Assembly (NCBI GenBank): GCA_028680875.1 | Contig: JAQUJQ010000077.1 | Coordinates: 1-7,071, forward strand | Direction of reading: 5' to 3' | Length of the DNA stretch: 7,071 nucleotides | Origin: Eubacteriales bacterium | Lineage (GTDB): Bacteria > Bacillota > Clostridia > Peptostreptococcales > Anaerovoracaceae | Program-made: the position numbers and the translations under genes | Shown here: positions 1 through 5,439 of the stretch, one piece after another | Position numbering within the stretch: position 1 is the stretch's first letter | Layout of the letters: every line of letters starts with the position of its first letter | The notes under the pieces: generated by a model | The model's input: only the letters and a program-made list of their open reading frames with translations | What the model was told of the DNA's origin: nothing | The model's database searches: none

Positions 1-2
1 TC

Positions 3-71
3 ATATTTCCGGTCATTTTTATCATCTTAATGGGACCTTCAGTTGTAAATATTATGGATATGATGTTATAG
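3..71 (+). CDS. C-terminal end of a TadC/GspF-like type II secretion membrane protein (partial)
   Basis: Only the last 22 codons and a TAG stop are in the window; the gene begins upstream. The visible peptide is very hydrophobic and ends IFPVIFIILMGPSVVNIMDM-ML. A hydrophobic helix carrying a Pro, followed by a Gly-Pro dipeptide and a short polar end, is how TadC-type members of the type II secretion F family (Tad/Flp pilus assembly platform proteins) commonly finish. The family call rests on that resemblance alone. The DUF192 gene starts 15 bp downstream on the same strand, so this is probably the upstream member of the same operon. Any other polytopic membrane protein with a similar last helix remains possible. 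Confidence 0.5.
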   Translation: MFPVIFIILMGPSVVNIMDMML

Positions 72-86
72 AGAAAAGGGATCAGA

Positions 87-437
87 ATGAAAGTCTATAG
101 GTTAGAGTATAAGGGAGAGTTGATTGGAATGGTGTATCTGGCTGATACATTTATTACCAGGTTTAGAGGCCTCATTGGACGAAAGTTAAAAAAGAATGAG
201 GGTTTGTTATTAAAACCTTGCAGCCAAGTTCATTGCTTTTTTATGTCATATCCAATTGATGTGATTTATCTTACAAAGGAGGGGAAAGTTTTAAGAATAG
301 ATGATAATATGAAACCGGGAACCATAGGGATCAGGATAAAAGAGAGTAAATCTGTTTTGGAAATGCCTGCGGGAAGTTGCAAAGAAAAAGGTATTATTGC
401 AGGAGATTGGTTGAATTTAATTAATGTGGAGGAATAA
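87..437 (+). CDS. DUF192 family protein
   Basis: A 116-residue protein that aligns along its whole length with the DUF192 pattern. It has FRGLIGR at residues 26-32, GLLLKPC at 39-45, VHCFFMSYPIDV at 48-59, a MKPG turn near 75-78, LEMPAGS at 91-97, and a GI..GD segment near 102-107. The biochemical role of DUF192 is not established. Members are small, compact, mostly beta proteins, often exported; this copy has no signal peptide, so it should be cytoplasmic. The ATG at 87 is preceded by an AAAAGGG ribosome binding site with a 6 bp gap. The gene lies 15 bp after the TadC-like stop and ends 2 bp before the next GTG start, so it is inside an operon. The link to Tad-type secretion is positional only. 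Confidence 0.85.
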   Translation: MKVYRLEYKGELIGMVYLADTFITRFRGLIGRKLKKNEGLLLKPCSQVHCFFMSYPIDVIYLTKEGKVLRIDDNMKPGTIGIRIKESKSVLEMPAGSCKEKGIIAGDWLNLINVEE

Positions 438-439
438 AA

Positions 440-901
440 GTGGAAGAATTGGAACTGAAAGATTTAAGACAAAGTTTTGGATATGGAGACGATGGAGTCT
501 TATTAAAAAAGAATATTTTCGGTGGATATAACAAAAACGAAGTTGAAGAAACGATTCGATTGTTAAATCGGAGATTGGAAGAGGTGAAGCACATACGCAA
601 TGATGAAACCATTCTGAAAGAAAATCTTTGTCTACAGAATCAGATTGAGGAAAATCGTAAAGAGATAGAGGAATTAAGAGTATTGGTCATTCAAAAGGAT
701 GAAATGATAATTCAAAAGAAACAAGAAATCGAAATGATTAATAGTAAGGCTCAGGCAGATCTGAATCTGGCTTACCGGACTATGGAGTTTCGAATGGAGA
801 AAATAAAAAGCATTCTGGCCGATTTTCAGGATACTACAGCAGAAATTGACAAAACAATACATAATAAGCTAGAAGGAATTGCAAGACAAAATGACAGGTG
901 A
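440..901 (+). CDS. Small coiled-coil protein with DivIVA-like N-terminal motif
   Basis: A 153-residue cytoplasmic protein that starts at GTG, 6 bp after a clear GGAGGA ribosome binding site (428-433). Residues 27-36 (FGGYNKNEVE) resemble the DivIVA/GpsB membrane-targeting motif, in which an F..GY segment precedes an acidic helix. Residues 35-100 are rich in Glu, Lys, Ile and Leu with heptad-like spacing and should form a coiled coil. A second helical stretch covers about 105-150. There are no membrane segments. DivIVA-family proteins mark curved membrane or poles and recruit partners. By inference this one could place or scaffold the machinery encoded upstream. It lacks the canonical first residues of true DivIVA, so call it DivIVA-like rather than DivIVA. 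It is the last gene before the transporter cassette. Confidence 0.6.
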   Translation: MEELELKDLRQSFGYGDDGVLLKKNIFGGYNKNEVEETIRLLNRRLEEVKHIRNDETILKENLCLQNQIEENRKEIEELRVLVIQKDEMIIQKKQEIEMINSKAQADLNLAYRTMEFRMEKIKSILADFQDTTAEIDKTIHNKLEGIARQNDR

Positions 902-907
902 TAGAAT
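879..907 (+). promoter_or_regulatory. Candidate SigA promoter for the ABC transporter operon
   Basis: TTGCAA (879-884, 4 of 6 to the -35 consensus) and TAGAAT (902-907, 5 of 6 to the -10 consensus) are separated by exactly 17 bp. The -35 lies inside the last codons of the DivIVA-like gene and the -10 just after its stop. Transcription would begin near 913-915, leaving a leader of about 40 nt before the first permease. This could give the transporter its own expression independent of the upstream operon. No operator is obvious. Confidence 0.4.
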
Positions 908-937
908 AGATTTACTGATATTCTGTTTGTATTAATA

Positions 938-956
938 AGAGGGGGAACAAGAAATA
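938..956 (+). promoter_or_regulatory. Ribosome binding site and apparent ATA start of the first permease
   Basis: A purine run, AGAGGGGGA (938-946), precedes an in-frame ATA at 954. The reading frame is open from the TAA at 936 onward. It has no ATG, GTG or TTG until the TTG at 1008, which falls in the middle of the first membrane helix and has no ribosome binding site. Starting at 954 gives an N-terminus of the usual DppB/NikB form, GKYIVKRL before a hydrophobic helix. The site therefore decides the start and points to an AUA initiation codon or a start codon changed from ATG. Confidence 0.5.
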
Positions 957-1943
957 GGAAAATATATCGTAAAAAGACTCTTTATCGGTCTATTTGTTTT
1001 ACTTGTATTGTCTGTTCTGATTTATGGATTGGTTCGTGTCATGCCCGGGGATTATGTAAAAAATACTACTGTGGGCAATGCTCGTATTTCCGGGATGGCA
1101 AAACAGCAGATGATTGAGAGCTATGGACTTGAGATCGGACCGATTGAAGGGTATGTACGATGGATTTCTAAAGGTATTAGGGGAGACCTGGGGATTTCCT
1201 TTCTTTATAAAAAATCAGTTTTACATGTGATTGGATCCGGAATCCCTATGACATTGTTGATTTCCTCCTGTAGTTTATTTTTTCAACTTATTATTTCTCT
1301 CTGGCTGGGTATTGGAGCAGCCTTTAAAAAAAATCGAATTCGCAGACGATTGACGGGTCCCATTACCATTCTGAGTATTTCGATACCCGTCTTTTTTGTT
1401 GCCTTGCTGCTTCAGAAATGGTTAGCCTTGGATTTAACCTTACTCCCTCTACAGGGCCAAATTTCTCTAAAGCAGGACTATGAAGGCCTTTTATATGGGC
1501 TGGATGTTGCTAAGCACTTAATTTTGCCTGTTACAGCGTTGACCCTTACCGGTCTTGGAGGCACGACGAAATATATAAGAGAACGAACTGAGGAGATCCT
1601 GGCATCCGGTTATGTTTTGGCGGCTGTGTGCAGGGGGTTTGATGAAAAAGAAATTATAAAACAACAAGTATATCCAAACCTACGGGTACTTCTTTCCGTT
1701 ATTATAGGAAAAGAGATCCCTGCTTTGTTGACAAAGACCTTGATCATTGAAGAAATCTTTGCCCTGAAAGGGGTGGGAACCATCATTTTTGCAGGTTTGG
1801 CTATAGGTGACATACCTCTGATTATGGGTTTTTCTCTGCTTATCGCAATTTTAGTAGTTCTATGTGCAATTGGTGAAGACGTCCTTTATTGTCTGTCCGA
1901 CCCGCGGATCAGGCTGGGAAAGGGGGCAATCCACCGTGGATAA
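954..1943 (+). CDS. Nickel/peptide-type ABC transporter permease, DppB/NikB family
   Basis: Inner-membrane permease of the Dpp/Opp/Nik importer class, partner of the permease and two ATPases encoded next. Taking ATA at 954 as start gives 329 residues, normal for the family; the first standard start (TTG 1008) would give 311 and cut the first helix. Visible landmarks are the N-terminal YIVKRL plus hydrophobic helix, the conserved MPGD just after it (residues 29-32), a GDLG.S segment before the second helix, several further hydrophobic segments, an EAA-type coupling loop near 219-243 (GYVLAAVCRGFDEKEII then PNL), and the DPRIR end near 316-320. The substrate cannot be told from the permease. 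The 3' end overlaps the next gene by 8 bp. The coding frame is otherwise intact, so only the start is odd. Confidence 0.88.
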   Translation: MGKYIVKRLFIGLFVLLVLSVLIYGLVRVMPGDYVKNTTVGNARISGMAKQQMIESYGLEIGPIEGYVRWISKGIRGDLGISFLYKKSVLHVIGSGIPMTLLISSCSLFFQLIISLWLGIGAAFKKNRIRRRLTGPITILSISIPVFFVALLLQKWLALDLTLLPLQGQISLKQDYEGLLYGLDVAKHLILPVTALTLTGLGGTTKYIRERTEEILASGYVLAAVCRGFDEKEIIKQQVYPNLRVLLSVIIGKEIPALLTKTLIIEEIFALKGVGTIIFAGLAIGDIPLIMGFSLLIAILVVLCAIGEDVLYCLSDPRIRLGKGAIHRG

Positions 1944-2775
1944 AGAAGTTAAAATAAGTTTTATTTTTCTCTTAATTTTACTGATAGCTTGTTTTTTGTT
2001 GCCTTCTTTCATTGATTACGGTGAATATGAAATTTTTTATGATGAAAGTGGAACCCGGGTGCTTTCCATGGAGAACAGATCCTTAGCCCATCTTCTGGGC
2101 ACGGATAAAAAAGGACAGGATGTTTTTATTCGATTGCTATATGGCGGAAGGCTTTCATTGCTCTTAGCCTTTGCTGCAGTCATCCTGCAGTCAGTCATCG
2201 GTATTGGGGTAGGTCTTCTCGCCGGTTATAAAGGGAAGAGAACAGATATGATTCTTATGCGTATAACGGATGTATTCAATGCTCTTCCTGATCTTGTTAT
2301 CATATTAATTTTAAGTTCTGTTATGGTGGCTTATGGTATCGGAGGCAAGGACCGAATATTGATGTTAATGTTATTCCTAGCCGGATTTGGATGGACCTTT
2401 GTCGCTAAAATTGTAAGGAGTCAGACTCTTTATATTAGGGAATCAGCTTTTATGATGGCAGCCGAACTTTGTGGAATTTCAACCCTTCGACGATTGACTC
2501 TACACTTGCTTCCCAATGTAATGGGCCAAGTGCTTGCGGTTATCCCTGTCAGTATCGGAAACATAATTTTAACCGAAGCCACTTTGAGTTTTCTTGGCTT
2601 TGGACTTCCGTATCCTTATGCGTCCTGGGGGAATATGTTAACGGCAGCCATGGATACGAATATTCTTGCGAACCATCCCCATATCTGGGTACCTCCCGGG
2701 CTATTGATTTTCTCTACTGTAGCCGCATTCCATATATTAGGGAAAGGGTTAAAAAACCGGAGGTGGGGCGAATGA
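1936..2775 (+). CDS. Nickel/peptide-type ABC transporter permease, DppC/NikC family
   Basis: Second transmembrane subunit of the importer, 279 residues from the GTG at 1936. That start is preferred over an upstream in-frame ATG at 1864 because AAAGGGGG lies about 9 bp before it and the extra residues would have no family counterpart. Typical DppC features are an N-terminal hydrophobic helix (about 6-24), the HLLGTDKKGQD motif at 52-62 followed by RLLYGGRLSL, an ALPDL segment in the middle, an EAA coupling loop near 174-195 (AAELCGIST then LLPN), and LSFLGFG at 217-223. It overlaps the previous gene by 8 bp and the next by 4 bp (ATGA), which suggests translational coupling and equal subunit supply. 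The membrane complex would be a heterodimer with the preceding permease. Substrate not assignable. Confidence 0.9.
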   Translation: MDKEVKISFIFLLILLIACFLLPSFIDYGEYEIFYDESGTRVLSMENRSLAHLLGTDKKGQDVFIRLLYGGRLSLLLAFAAVILQSVIGIGVGLLAGYKGKRTDMILMRITDVFNALPDLVIILILSSVMVAYGIGGKDRILMLMLFLAGFGWTFVAKIVRSQTLYIRESAFMMAAELCGISTLRRLTLHLLPNVMGQVLAVIPVSIGNIILTEATLSFLGFGLPYPYASWGNMLTAAMDTNILANHPHIWVPPGLLIFSTVAAFHILGKGLKNRRWGE

Positions 2776-3521
2776 AAGATAGCGAAAATGCCTTATTAAA
2801 GATAAATAATCTTTGGGTTTCTTTTATATCGGGGGCTTCTGCGGAATCCAGTGTATTAAAGGGAACTCGCCTTCAAATAGGTAAAGGTGAAATCGTAGGG
2901 CTTATGGGACGTTCCGGCTGCGGCAAAACAACAACAGCCATGGCCATTATGGGCTTGACGGAACGAAACGGAGGTAAGATAATGGCAGGCAAGATACTTC
3001 TTCAAAATATAAGCGGAAACGAACAATATATAGATTTATTAGAACTGAATCAAAAAGAAATGGTGGAGATTCGAGGAAGGGAAATCGCAATGATTTCACA
3101 AAACCCAGTATCGGTGCTAAATCCGGTCATTCCAATTGGAAAACAATTAATGGGAACCTTAGCTTATTATAATAAATCTGCGAATTTGGAAGAAGAGTTG
3201 GATCGGGTGTTGACGCTGTCCGGACTTTGGGAAGATAAAGACATCATAAAAAAATATCCTCACCAGCTTTCTGTAGGCATGTGCCAAAGAGTGGCGATCG
3301 GCCTTGGCATTTGTGGCGGACCAAAACTTCTTTTAGCGGATGAACCTACAGCTTCTCTTGACTATTGCAACAAGCGATGGATATTAAATAAACTTATACA
3401 ACTTAATACTGAATTATCCATGTCCATTTTATTAATCACTCATGATCGTGAAAGTTGTGGTTCTGTAGCAGATCGAATCTTATATATGAAAAATGGCAGG
3501 ATCGGTGAGGACGATGAATGA
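2772..3521 (+). CDS. Nickel/peptide-type ABC transporter ATP-binding protein, DppD/NikD-like
   Basis: Cytoplasmic ATPase of 249 residues. The ATG at 2772 overlaps the previous stop as ATGA and has a strong GGAGGTGGGG site just before it; open frame further upstream is antisense-free shadow and is not coding. Motifs in order: Walker A GRSGCGKTT (46-54), Q-loop ISQNP with Q110, family-typical LNPV..IGKQL after it, signature LSVGMCQRV (166-174), Walker B LLLADEPT (186-193), ASLD D-loop, and switch histidine in ITHD (H224). All catalytic residues are present. The signature differs from the usual LSGGM by Val at the first Gly. The protein ends soon after the ATPase core and lacks the long C-terminal oligopeptide-transporter extension of OppD/DppD, matching the shorter NikD form. 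That hints at, but does not prove, a metal or metallophore substrate. Confidence 0.9.
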   Translation: MKDSENALLKINNLWVSFISGASAESSVLKGTRLQIGKGEIVGLMGRSGCGKTTTAMAIMGLTERNGGKIMAGKILLQNISGNEQYIDLLELNQKEMVEIRGREIAMISQNPVSVLNPVIPIGKQLMGTLAYYNKSANLEEELDRVLTLSGLWEDKDIIKKYPHQLSVGMCQRVAIGLGICGGPKLLLADEPTASLDYCNKRWILNKLIQLNTELSMSILLITHDRESCGSVADRILYMKNGRIGEDDE

Positions 3522-4203
3522 AAGGATTCTACTCAAAGCCAGAGGAGTGGGCAAAAGATATAATTGTACTTGGATATTCAAGGACGTGGATATCCTGATC
3601 CATAAAGGGGAGACCTTAGGGGTTATGGGACCAAGCGGATGCGGGAAAACTACCTTAGCTAAAATTCTGGTCGGGTTGATACCCTGTGACAGGGGTCAAA
3701 TTTATTATAGAGATAAGAATATTACCGGGATGACAGGTAAGAAAATGGCTAAAATCCGGCCGGAGCTCCAGTTGGTTTTCCAAGATTATCGGCAAGCTCT
3801 TCCCCCTCATCTAAAAATTGGTTTTATGTTAGGGGAACCATTAAGGGTAAAAAAACAAGAATCAAAGAAGGCAATTAGCGAAAAAGTGTTAGATATTATT
3901 GAGAAATGTCAACTGGGGAAAGGGACTTATGATAAGTATCCAAACCAACTTTCAGGTGGAGAAGCCCAGCGGGTTGCTCTTGCCAGGGCTTTGTTGGTCA
4001 AACCTAAACTATTAATCTTAGATGAAGTGACTTCGGGTTTAGATATAGAAACGGCTGAGGAGATTTTTAAATTGATAAAAAAGATGGATATAGATAACCA
4101 AATGGCTAAAATACTTATTTCCCATGATCGAAAGTTAATAAATACTTACTGTAGTACAATGATAATTATGTGTGGCACAAGTAATGCAGAGTGCGATAAT
4201 TAA
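3514..4203 (+). CDS. Nickel/peptide-type ABC transporter ATP-binding protein, DppF/NikE-like
   Basis: Second ATPase of the importer, 229 residues from the ATG at 3514, overlapping the previous gene by 8 bp. An in-frame ATG at 3493 has no ribosome binding site; GGTGAGG sits just before 3514, with rather short spacing, so coupling to upstream translation is likely. Motifs: Walker A GPSGCGKTT (39-47), Q-loop VFQD with Q90, LGEPL at 106-110, signature LSGGEAQRVALARAL (146-160), Walker B LLILDEVTSGLD (166-177), and switch His204 in ISHD. The core ends with MIIM at 217-219 region, where NikE/DppF proteins usually continue with a short G-R/K-I-V-E strand. Here the tail is an unrelated GTSNAECDN. The last 69 bp overlap the 3' end of the opposite-strand Cys-rich gene. 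The C-terminus may have been altered by a deletion. Confidence 0.88.
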   Translation: MNERILLKARGVGKRYNCTWIFKDVDILIHKGETLGVMGPSGCGKTTLAKILVGLIPCDRGQIYYRDKNITGMTGKKMAKIRPELQLVFQDYRQALPPHLKIGFMLGEPLRVKKQESKKAISEKVLDIIEKCQLGKGTYDKYPNQLSGGEAQRVALARALLVKPKLLILDEVTSGLDIETAEEIFKLIKKMDIDNQMAKILISHDRKLINTYCSTMIIMCGTSNAECDN

Positions 4204-4938
4204 ATTTGCTTTTATAGTACCATCCGGGCATAGGTTCAGGTCTCTTCCCATATTGTTGGTTGCCAATCTTGTTTCACAGATCGGATTGCAAAATTCTGCA
4301 AACCGGGGTAAAAAAGCGCTATTTTGTGTAGAAGGAATGCAAAGCTCAAAGAAGTTAGTCAGAAAGAGGGGTGAACATTCCTGGGCAATATTAGCATTAG
4401 CACATACAGTAAAAGGAACTTCATGGTCATATCTGTCACTGAGAATTAAATCCAGGCAAACTTCAACATCCCCTGTTATGGCAACATTCTGGGTACCGAA
4501 TACCGGGGTGCCTCTGCCTTGCCTGTCGCAATCATGGGTATCGGCAAAGACGATTCTCTCTGAATAGGTACCATCAGGTCCTACTACGGTAATCTCTTCC
4601 CCTTTGCAATCCTGTAAAAAGGTTGCACCGGAGATAGTTGTATTTATGTTTAATCTTAAGTTTGAGGGGTCTTCCACATTTTCCGGATTGAAAAATCTTT
4701 TACAGCGGACATCAACCACCCGTTTCAACCTGTGTCCTCTTGGGATTGCAGGGCAGAATGTTTGGTTAGTCACGGTTTTCAATCCTTGAAGGTTGAATAA
4801 TACAGCGTCGAACACCTTCTGCACAAATATCGGTTCTGAGACAACATTGTCTAAAGTCCCGTCAAATTCACAAAGTGTATTTGCATTGCAGCAGTTTTCA
4901 AAGAGGTCCGGCGATGTTTGGCCACCGAAACAACTCAT
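4135..4938 (-). CDS. Cys-rich protein of unrecognised function
   Basis: A 267-residue protein with 18 cysteines, including CC at 16-17, two C..xC pairs near 217/221 and 251/254, and no signal peptide or membrane helix. I do not recognise the family with certainty. The sequence looks structural and beta-rich: a head with Cys residues, a KVFDAVLFNLQG strand (41-52), a segment FCPAIPRGH..VVDVRCKRFF (61-83), a GPDGTYSERI turn (120-129), and a second strand-rich part, EVCLDLILSDRYDHEVPFTVC (159-179 region). The start is the ATG at 4938, which has a perfect AAAGGAGGT site 7 bp upstream; an earlier in-frame ATG at 4995 lacks one. Cytoplasmic, Cys-rich, non-enzymatic proteins of this kind in Clostridia are sometimes spore-coat or exosporium proteins, which is only inference. 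The last 13 residues appear to be read from the antisense strand of the ATPase gene. Confidence 0.8.
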   Translation of the reverse strand: MSCFGGQTSPDLFENCCNANTLCEFDGTLDNVVSEPIFVQKVFDAVLFNLQGLKTVTNQTFCPAIPRGHRLKRVVDVRCKRFFNPENVEDPSNLRLNINTTISGATFLQDCKGEEITVVGPDGTYSERIVFADTHDCDRQGRGTPVFGTQNVAITGDVEVCLDLILSDRYDHEVPFTVCANANIAQECSPLFLTNFFELCIPSTQNSAFLPRFAEFCNPICETRLATNNMGRDLNLCPDGTIKANLIIALCITCATHNYHCTTVSIY

Positions 4939-4953
4939 ATAGTTACCTCCTTT
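4939..4953 (-). promoter_or_regulatory. Ribosome binding site of the Cys-rich gene
   Basis: On the minus strand AAAGGAGGT precedes the ATG at 4938 with about 6 bp spacing. It is a near-perfect match to the 16S rRNA tail and fixes the start at MSCFGG rather than 19 codons upstream. Confidence 0.8.
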
Positions 4954-4984
4954 TCCAATCAAATAAGTATTTGTTTTCAGAGAT

Positions 4985-5014
4985 AGTATATTCATTGACC
5001 TATGGTTGTGTTAC
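4985..5014 (-). promoter_or_regulatory. Candidate promoter of the Cys-rich gene
   Basis: Minus-strand TATACT (4990-4985, 5 of 6 to the -10 consensus) with GTAACA (5014-5009, 4 of 6 to the -35 consensus) and an 18 bp spacer. Transcription would begin near 4978, giving a leader of about 40 nt. A sporulation sigma factor could instead use this region; I found no convincing SigE or SigK element. Confidence 0.3.
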
Positions 5015-5020
5015 AATAGG
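4999..5020. repeat. Imperfect palindrome in the divergent control region
   Basis: The arms CCTATGGT (4999-5006) and ACAATAGG (5013-5020) pair at 7 of 8 positions around a 6-base centre. The element overlaps the candidate extended -10 of the Smr gene and the candidate -35 of the Cys-rich gene, the place expected for an operator controlling both. It could also be chance, or a weak RNA hairpin. Confidence 0.4.
5009..5017 (+). promoter_or_regulatory. Candidate extended -10 promoter of the Smr gene
   Basis: TG, one base, then TACAAT (5012-5017) forms an extended -10 element (TGnTACAAT), 29 bp before the GTG start. A TTGACC at 4995-5000 is only 11 bp upstream, too close to act as its -35; at normal spacing there is only the poor TATTCA. 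Extended -10 promoters can work with a weak -35. Confidence 0.4.
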
Positions 5021-5030
5021 AGCATTTCAA

Positions 5031-5050
5031 GGAGGGTGATGGAGGGTGAG
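5031..5050 (+). repeat. 10-bp tandem duplication covering the Smr ribosome binding site and start
   Basis: GGAGGGTGAT is followed directly by GGAGGGTGAG, two copies differing only at the last base. The first copy supplies the AAGGAGG site (5029-5035), 10 bp before the GTG start at 5046. The second copy contains the GTG itself, with a GGAGG directly against it, too close to be used. A GTG in the first copy (5036) and an ATG at 5039 open only very short frames. Confidence 0.7.
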
Positions 5051-5390
5051 AAGAATTAAAGTAAAAGAGGTAAACCTGGAACGGGGCTACCCTACGGTGG
5101 ATATTGCACTGAGAGAAATGGTCAGCCAGTTGGGGACTTATAAGCGCCAAGGATACCGGGCTGTTATTTTGATTCATGGGTATGGATCCACGGGAACAGG
5201 CGGTAAGATTAAATCGGCGGTGAAGTCGAAACTTAGAGAATCCAGCCTTTCCGGGGTAGTTGCGAAAACATGTGGCGGTGAGGATTGGATGAATAATAAA
5301 AGAGAGATGCTTGCTATCTGTAATCAGCTTAGAGATTTTGAAATTCGTATTTCCGGCAACCCGGGAGTTACAGTTGTTATCCTAAAATAA
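5046..5390 (+). CDS. Smr domain protein (MutS2 C-terminal type), clostridial stand-alone form
   Basis: A 114-residue protein that is essentially one Smr domain. It has the VNLERGYPTVDIAL helix start at 9-22, a long helix, then LIHGYGSTGTGGKIK (42-56) matching the HGxG core of the family, an alpha segment, GGEDW at 77-81, and a final strand PGVTVVILK (106-114). Smr domains of MutS2 and related proteins bind branched or single-stranded nucleic acid, and some have nicking or RNase activity. Here the usual first DLHG motif is replaced by NLERG, while the second HGxG motif is kept; this looks like a known variant in Clostridia rather than decay. The start is GTG at 5046 with an AAGGAGG site 10 bp upstream. 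It is divergent from the Cys-rich gene and convergent with the GH18 gene, so it is a single-gene unit. Confidence 0.82.
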   Translation: MRRIKVKEVNLERGYPTVDIALREMVSQLGTYKRQGYRAVILIHGYGSTGTGGKIKSAVKSKLRESSLSGVVAKTCGGEDWMNNKREMLAICNQLRDFEIRISGNPGVTVVILK

Positions 5391-5409
5391 ATCCCTTCAC
5401 TAAGGATAA
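5377..5409. repeat. Inverted repeat across the Smr stop
   Basis: TTATCCT (5377-5383) and AGGATAA (5403-5409) are perfect 7-base arms separated by 19 bases, spanning the TAA stop of the Smr gene. The loop is long and no U-run follows, so a classic intrinsic terminator is unlikely. It may help end transcription between the convergent genes. Confidence 0.3.
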
Positions 5410-5419
5410 GTTAACATAC

Positions 5420-5439
5420 AAGGATTACTCGAAATCCTT
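5420..5439 (-). terminator. Small hairpin over the GH18 stop, possible weak terminator
   Basis: AAGGATT (5420-5426) and AATCCTT (5433-5439) form a perfect 7 bp stem with a 6-base loop that includes the TAA stop of the minus-strand GH18 gene. The minus-strand RNA after the stem is only mildly U-rich (GUAUGUUAACUU), so termination strength is doubtful. The GC content of the stem is low. Confidence 0.3.

Noticed and set aside
1864..1935. Upstream ATG start for the second permease
   Set aside because: It would overlap the first permease by 80 bp and add 24 residues not seen in the family; GTG at 1936 has a better ribosome binding site.
954..1943. First permease as a pseudogene
   Set aside because: The frame is intact from the MPGD motif to the DPRIR end with all expected helices; only the start codon is unusual, so it is kept as a gene.
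2469..2771. Long N-terminal extension of the first ATPase frame
   Set aside because: It lies wholly inside the second permease gene in another frame, has no family similarity, and the ATGA overlap with a strong ribosome binding site at 2772 explains the true start.
4172..4567. 131-codon open frame on the + strand
   Set aside because: It is the antisense shadow of the Cys-rich gene, with no ribosome binding site and no recognisable family.
4995..5017. TTGACC / TACAAT as a normal -35/-10 pair
   Set aside because: The spacer is only 11 bp, too short for SigA; only the extended -10 reading is kept.
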